Below, piece by piece: positions 60,676 through 64,000 of a stretch of DNA of 64,000 bases. The position numbers and the translations under genes are program-made. The stretch is taken from assembly GCF_020171525.1 (NCBI RefSeq), contig NZ_JAIVAI010000001.1:1364001-1428000 (forward strand), in the 5' to 3' direction. Numbering within the stretch: the first letter of the stretch is position 1; every line of letters begins with the position of its first letter. This DNA comes from Halobacillus yeomjeoni. Its GTDB lineage: Bacteria > Bacillota > Bacilli > Bacillales > Halobacillaceae. Below the pieces are notes generated by a model. That model was not told where the DNA came from, made no database searches, and worked only from the letters and a program-made list of their open reading frames with translations.

Positions 60676-61218
60676 ATGAATACTCGTATTTTAGTCATGT
60701 TATCTTTGTTTGTAGGAATCGGGGCTGTGCTGCACGCGATACTCCCTCCATTTTTCCTGGGAATGCGTCCTGATATGATGTTAGCCATGATGTTTTTAGG
60801 GATTGTTTTATTCCCTAAACTTCCTTATGTGCTCATCTTATCCCTTGCCACAGGCTTCATTTCCGCTTTGACCACGACGGTTCCTGGTGGACAGATCGCC
60901 AACTTGATTGATAAACCCATTACAGCATTGTTCGCTTTCGGATTATTTCTTTTGATTCGTAATACAATGAATGGTAAATTTGCAGTTTCTGTCATCACTG
61001 GAATCGGAACACTGGTGAGTGGGACGGTTTTCTTGAGCATCGTTCTTTTTGTTATCGGTCTGATGAATGCAAGCTTCGGTGTCCTGTTCGCTACAGTGGT
61101 TTTACCTACTGCAGGATTGAACGTAGCTCTTATGCTCATCATCTACCCGGTTGCATCTAAGATCATCAAGAGATCCAGAATAGTACAAACGAGCACGATT
61201 CAACGATATTCGGCCTGA
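60676..61218 (+). CDS. trpP: TrpP (YhaG), tryptophan transporter
   Basis: 180 aa with about five membrane helices (starting MNTRILVMLSLFVGIGAVLHA; FLGMRPDMMLAMMFLGIVLFP; ALTTTVPGGQIANLIDKP is the polar signature). TrpP imports tryptophan in Bacillus. An intact TRAP site overlaps the ribosome site, as in B. subtilis trpP, so translation should be shut off when tryptophan is plentiful. The organism should therefore encode MtrB. Confidence 0.93.
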   Translation: MNTRILVMLSLFVGIGAVLHAILPPFFLGMRPDMMLAMMFLGIVLFPKLPYVLILSLATGFISALTTTVPGGQIANLIDKPITALFAFGLFLLIRNTMNGKFAVSVITGIGTLVSGTVFLSIVLFVIGLMNASFGVLFATVVLPTAGLNVALMLIIYPVASKIIKRSRIVQTSTIQRYSA

Positions 61219-61255
61219 CCCCTCTTTGTCAGGCTTGCAGATATGAATGGCTTAT

Positions 61256-61290
61256 GAGAGACACTACACGATCGTAGTGTCTCTGTTTAT
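61256..61290 (+). terminator. Terminator of trpP
   Basis: AGAGACACTAC - ACGATC - GTAGTGTCTCT followed by GTTTAT; the T tract is short. A second weaker hairpin (GCCTGAC/GTCAGGC) lies just after the stop at about 61213-61233. Confidence 0.65.
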
Positions 61291-61409
61291 ACCCTTCCAT
61301 TAAGAATATACTCCAAGATCATGACAACATTTTTTTATCAATGAGGTTTCAATCTTTTACTTTATGAGAAAATAATAGTATGAGATGGACATGAAAGGAG
61401 TTTTTTTAT

Positions 61410-61823
61410 ATGCCAAATTCAAAATCTTTAGCCTTAGGTTTCATCGTTGGTGGAGTCGTAGGAGCAGCATACACATTACTTAGTGCACCATCCTCTGGTC
61501 GTGACTTCCGTGAAAACGCAAAAATGAAAAGTGAAAGCCTCAAAAACACAGTCCTAAGCCTTCGCGAAGAAGGAATGCAGTTGAAAGATCAAATTGCTCA
61601 AACTTCAAAAGAAGGAGCAGAGTTGATCAAAGAGTTATCCGAAGATGTGAAAACTTCCATCGAAAGCTGGAAGAAAACTGTCGAACCTCACCAGAAAAAC
61701 ATCCAAAAATACTTGGAACAAATTGAAGAAAGCTTAAAAGAGCTTGAAGAAAAAGCAAAAGCTGATCAAGAGAATAATGATGATGACACTCAACCGAGCC
61801 ATGAAGTCATCAACCACCAATAA
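61410..61823 (+). CDS. yhaH: YhaH, YtxH-domain general stress-like protein
   Basis: 137 aa. The N-terminal hydrophobic glycine-rich helix (ALGFIVGGVVGAAYTLLSAP, residues 7-26) followed by SSGRDFRENAK is the YtxH/GvpP-like motif, then a long charged coiled coil (about 40-120). Related proteins in Bacillus are stress-induced and membrane-attached. It follows trpP as yhaH follows yhaG in B. subtilis. ATG at 61410 has AAAGGAG upstream. Confidence 0.87.
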   Translation: MPNSKSLALGFIVGGVVGAAYTLLSAPSSGRDFRENAKMKSESLKNTVLSLREEGMQLKDQIAQTSKEGAELIKELSEDVKTSIESWKKTVEPHQKNIQKYLEQIEESLKELEEKAKADQENNDDDTQPSHEVINHQ

Positions 61824-61832
61824 TTGAACCTA

Positions 61833-61866
61833 AAAAGCCCCGGAGGACATCATCCACCGGGGCTTT
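61833..61866. terminator. Bidirectional terminator between yhaH and opuAC
   Basis: AAAGCCCCGG ... CCGGGGCTTT between convergent genes, with flanking A/T tracts. Confidence 0.85.
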
Positions 61867-61872
61867 CTCGTG

Positions 61873-62790
61873 TTATTCAGCTGGTTTCAAATCTTCGATA
61901 GAGTCTGCTTCCATATACTTCGGTACGACCAGTCCGATTTTAGCACCTTCTAAGTTCGCACCAAGGTCTACCAAGTTTTCTTTATGCTGCTCATAAAGGT
62001 CTCCGTGCGTCCCTGGAAGCCATGCCGCAACCATTCCTGCAACTTCACCTTCAGCGACAGACTGCCACATCGGTCCGTTGTCAAGTGGTGTAATCGTCAC
62101 GTCAAATCCTTGCTGCATCAATACTTGCGCTACCACGTTTGTTGAAGCAATTTCAGAATCCCAGTTGACGAAGACCAATTCAACTTCAGTACCTTCTACT
62201 TTATCCGTACCTTTCGTCCATTCATCTACTTTATCCTGGTTATTTTCGATCCACTTCTTAGCTGCTTCCTCTTCACTCATACCTTCGTTGATATCAAGCA
62301 TGACTGACTGCATATCATCTGCTGTCCATTGGAATTGATCAAGAATTTGATAAGCATTCGGCTTATCTTCTTCAAGACCTTTTCTTACCATTGTCTTGAT
62401 CTGCTCTTCTCCACCAAAGACACCGTTTGGATCTTCAAGGTATTTAAGGTCATATTTTGCAAATTTCCAGTGTGGAGTCCAGCCTGTTACAACGATCGGT
62501 TCTTCATTTTCAACAGCTTCACCTAATGCGGTAGCCATTGCACCTGAAGAAGAAGTAGATACTTCCCAGCCAGCCAAGCTATCGTATTCTTCAACAGCTT
62601 TTTGTGCTGATTTAACGACTCCTGCTCCAGCCTCGATCCCAGTGATTTCGTAATTCATTTCTTCACTGGCGCTTTTTTCTTCCTTTGCTCCTGAATCGGC
62701 TTCCTCCTCTGAAGAACCGCATCCTGCAGCAATTAAAGTCAAAGATAATCCGGCTGCTACGCCTAGACGCTTCCAATCAAAGTTAAACAT
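61873..62790 (-). CDS. opuAC: OpuAC, glycine betaine-binding lipoprotein
   Basis: 305 aa. Signal peptide with lipobox IAAGC (Cys about 24), acidic Ser/Glu linker, then the binding domain: IEAGAGVVKSAQ, IVVTGWTPHWKFAKYDLKYL (with two cage Trp, about 100-120), EGTEVELVFVNWDSEIASTNV (third Trp, about 210) and AWLPGTHGDLYEQ. It captures glycine betaine outside the cell for OpuAB/OpuAA uptake, a main osmoprotection route in halophiles. Last gene of opuAA-AB-AC. Confidence 0.94.
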   Translation of the reverse strand: MFNFDWKRLGVAAGLSLTLIAAGCGSSEEEADSGAKEEKSASEEMNYEITGIEAGAGVVKSAQKAVEEYDSLAGWEVSTSSSGAMATALGEAVENEEPIVVTGWTPHWKFAKYDLKYLEDPNGVFGGEEQIKTMVRKGLEEDKPNAYQILDQFQWTADDMQSVMLDINEGMSEEEAAKKWIENNQDKVDEWTKGTDKVEGTEVELVFVNWDSEIASTNVVAQVLMQQGFDVTITPLDNGPMWQSVAEGEVAGMVAAWLPGTHGDLYEQHKENLVDLGANLEGAKIGLVVPKYMEADSIEDLKPAE

Positions 62791-62863
62791 GTAAATCTCT
62801 CCCCTTATTATTTATATCAAAGGAAAAAGAGGGTGACCTCCCTTTCCTTTCATCCCATTAAAA

Positions 62864-63709
62864 TTAATCGCCACGTTGTGTATTCAAGTTCTGGGTGAAT
62901 CGATCGATGATGATGGCCAGGATTACAATACCAAGGCCGGCAACAAAGCCTGTACCTACGTCTGCTCGCTGTAAACCTGTAATAACTGTTTGTCCAAGGC
63001 CTTTAGCACCGATCATTGAAGCGATGACAACCATTGAAAGAGCAAGCATGACGGTTTGGTTGATTCCAGCCATGATCGTTTTCTTCGCCATTGGCAATTG
63101 AACTTTGAATAACTTCTGAACCCCGGTCGTTCCAAATGAATCGGAGGCCTCAATCAATTCATGAGACACTTGACGGATCCCTAAGTTTGTAAAACGAACG
63201 GTCGGTGGTGTAGCGAAGATTACGGACGCTGCAACCCCCGGAACCATACCGATACTGAAGAATGCAACTGCCGGAATCAGATAGACGAAAGCCGGCATCG
63301 TCTGCATGAAGTCCAAAATAGGCGTCAGAATTGTTTCAGCTAATTTGCTTTTCGCCATCCAGATACCAAACGGTACTCCGATAATGACGGAGATCAAACT
63401 GGCAAAGATGACAAGAGTGAACGTGTTCATCAATTCTGCCCAGAGCTCCTGGTTGGCAATGAACCAAAGACCAATCACGGAAAAAGCAGTCAAACCAAAC
63501 TTTTTTCCTGAGACGAAGAAAGCAAGAACTCCGACTATGAGAATGAATAACCAAATCGGAATGCTCATCAGCCATTCCTCAGCGAACATTTCAATGAAAT
63601 CGCCGAAATCATTTTTTATAAAATCAAATAAAAATTCAAATGTATCCGTAACCCAGTCTGTGGCGGCGGATATCCATTCCGCCATAGGAATCTTAGGAAT
63701 CAGACCCAT
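62864..63709 (-). CDS. opuAB: OpuAB, glycine betaine ABC transporter permease
   Basis: 281 aa. Extended N-terminal amphipathic segment, then about six to seven membrane helices with the coupling EAA-type loop LIEASDSFGTTGVQKLFKVQLP (about 180-201). Dimeric permease of the OpuA system. It overlaps opuAA by 17 bp and lies 73 bp upstream of opuAC. Confidence 0.94.
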   Translation of the reverse strand: MGLIPKIPMAEWISAATDWVTDTFEFLFDFIKNDFGDFIEMFAEEWLMSIPIWLFILIVGVLAFFVSGKKFGLTAFSVIGLWFIANQELWAELMNTFTLVIFASLISVIIGVPFGIWMAKSKLAETILTPILDFMQTMPAFVYLIPAVAFFSIGMVPGVAASVIFATPPTVRFTNLGIRQVSHELIEASDSFGTTGVQKLFKVQLPMAKKTIMAGINQTVMLALSMVVIASMIGAKGLGQTVITGLQRADVGTGFVAGLGIVILAIIIDRFTQNLNTQRGD

Positions 63710-64000
63710 TTAAGTTCACCTCACTTCCAGCTAGTGCAGCAATGACTGCTCCTTTGACAATAATCCCTTTCAGTTTGCCGTCTTCAATAACAGCAACCGG
63801 CACAGGAGCATCATGAATCAATTCAAAGATTTCGTTCATAGATGTATCTTTAGATGCTTTTGGAATATCCGTGCGTAATATTCCTTTCAACTCTTTCACA
63901 TCTTTTTTAGCTGCTTCAGACACATCTTCAGCAGTGACATATCCATGCAGGTTCCTTTTAGCATCTGTCACATAAATCGTAGATAGTCCTTCCTTACGCA
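63693..64000 (-). CDS. opuAA: OpuAA, glycine betaine transporter ATPase (C-terminal CBS part only)
   Basis: The last 101 or so codons, reading in from the right edge (…RKEGLSTIYVTDAKRNLHGYV). This is the tandem CBS region that follows the ATPase domain in OpuAA; CBS domains of OpuA sense ionic strength or nucleotides. The ATPase domain lies outside the window. The acidic end resembles the anionic tail described in other OpuA ATPases. Confidence 0.9.
   Translation of the reverse strand, partial: RKEGLSTIYVTDAKRNLHGYVTAEDVSEAAKKDVKELKGILRTDIPKASKDTSMNEIFELIHDAPVPVAVIEDGKLKGIIVKGAVIAALAGSEVNLNGSDS

Noticed and set aside
61873-62790. OpuAC looked circularly permuted compared with some betaine-binding proteins
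   Set aside because: The order of halves (IEAGAGVV first, VNWDSEIASTN second) is, as far as I recall, the same as in B. subtilis OpuAC, so it is normal for this group.

Overview
The window reads as chromosome of a spore-forming, moderately halophilic member of the Bacillaceae, most like Halobacillus or a close relative. Evidence: many blocks keep Bacillus subtilis gene order (yitSTUVW, yisL-asnO, gerPABCDEF-yisB-addA-addB-sipV-yhjE-yhjD, comK, yhfH-yhfI-lplJ-yhfL, hemY-hemH-hemE-pbpF-hmoB, yhaA-ecsC-ecsB-ecsA-hit-trpP-yhaH). There is a complete gerP spore-coat germination operon and a glycine-betaine OpuA transporter, and many proteins are acidic. The genus is an inference. No rRNA, tRNA, CRISPR array, prophage or intact transposase gene was found.

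Layout. 1-860: molybdopterin genes (moaE partial, mobB). 1.4-9.2 kb: the yitW/V/U/T/S neighbourhood with small stress or hypothetical genes. 9.3-10.2 kb: DUF4349 lipoprotein. 10.4-22 kb: a surface-polymer region, with a PAS-GGDEF-EAL-PilZ c-di-GMP protein facing a six-gene minus-strand operon. That operon encodes a catalytically dead alpha-amylase homologue, a receiver protein lacking its phospho-acceptor Asp, a HEAT protein, a processive GT2 glycosyltransferase, an exported protein and a membrane protein with tandem phosphatase-like modules. 22-29 kb: asnO, a Fur-box-controlled candidate small RNA, yisL, rocD and membrane proteins. 29-31 kb: gerP. 31-40 kb: AddAB recombination nuclease and secretion genes. 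40-46.4 kb: SOS-box gene yhjD, comK, acyl-CoA ligase, lipoate ligase, yhfI/yhfH. 46.7-54.2 kb: LacI regulator, coproporphyrin-branch heme genes, pbpF, hmoB. 54.2-60 kb: BdbC disulfide pair, ferritin-like protein, M20 hydrolase, ecs genes. 60-64 kb: hit, TRAP-controlled trpP, yhaH, opuA (partial).

Five copies of one miniature inverted-repeat element (ends GGCTCTGTTA / TAACAGAGCC) lie between genes. Three are flanked by exact 8-bp target duplications and one by a 7/8 duplication. Full copies (468-470 bp) carry two nested palindromic modules; the others are internal-deletion derivatives.

The strongest leads for undescribed biology are the polymer operon with its set of degenerate enzymes and paired c-di-GMP effector, the Fur-regulated C-rich small RNA candidate at 24191-24306, and the MITE family. 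Everything here was read by eye; family names come from recognition of motifs and synteny, not from searches.
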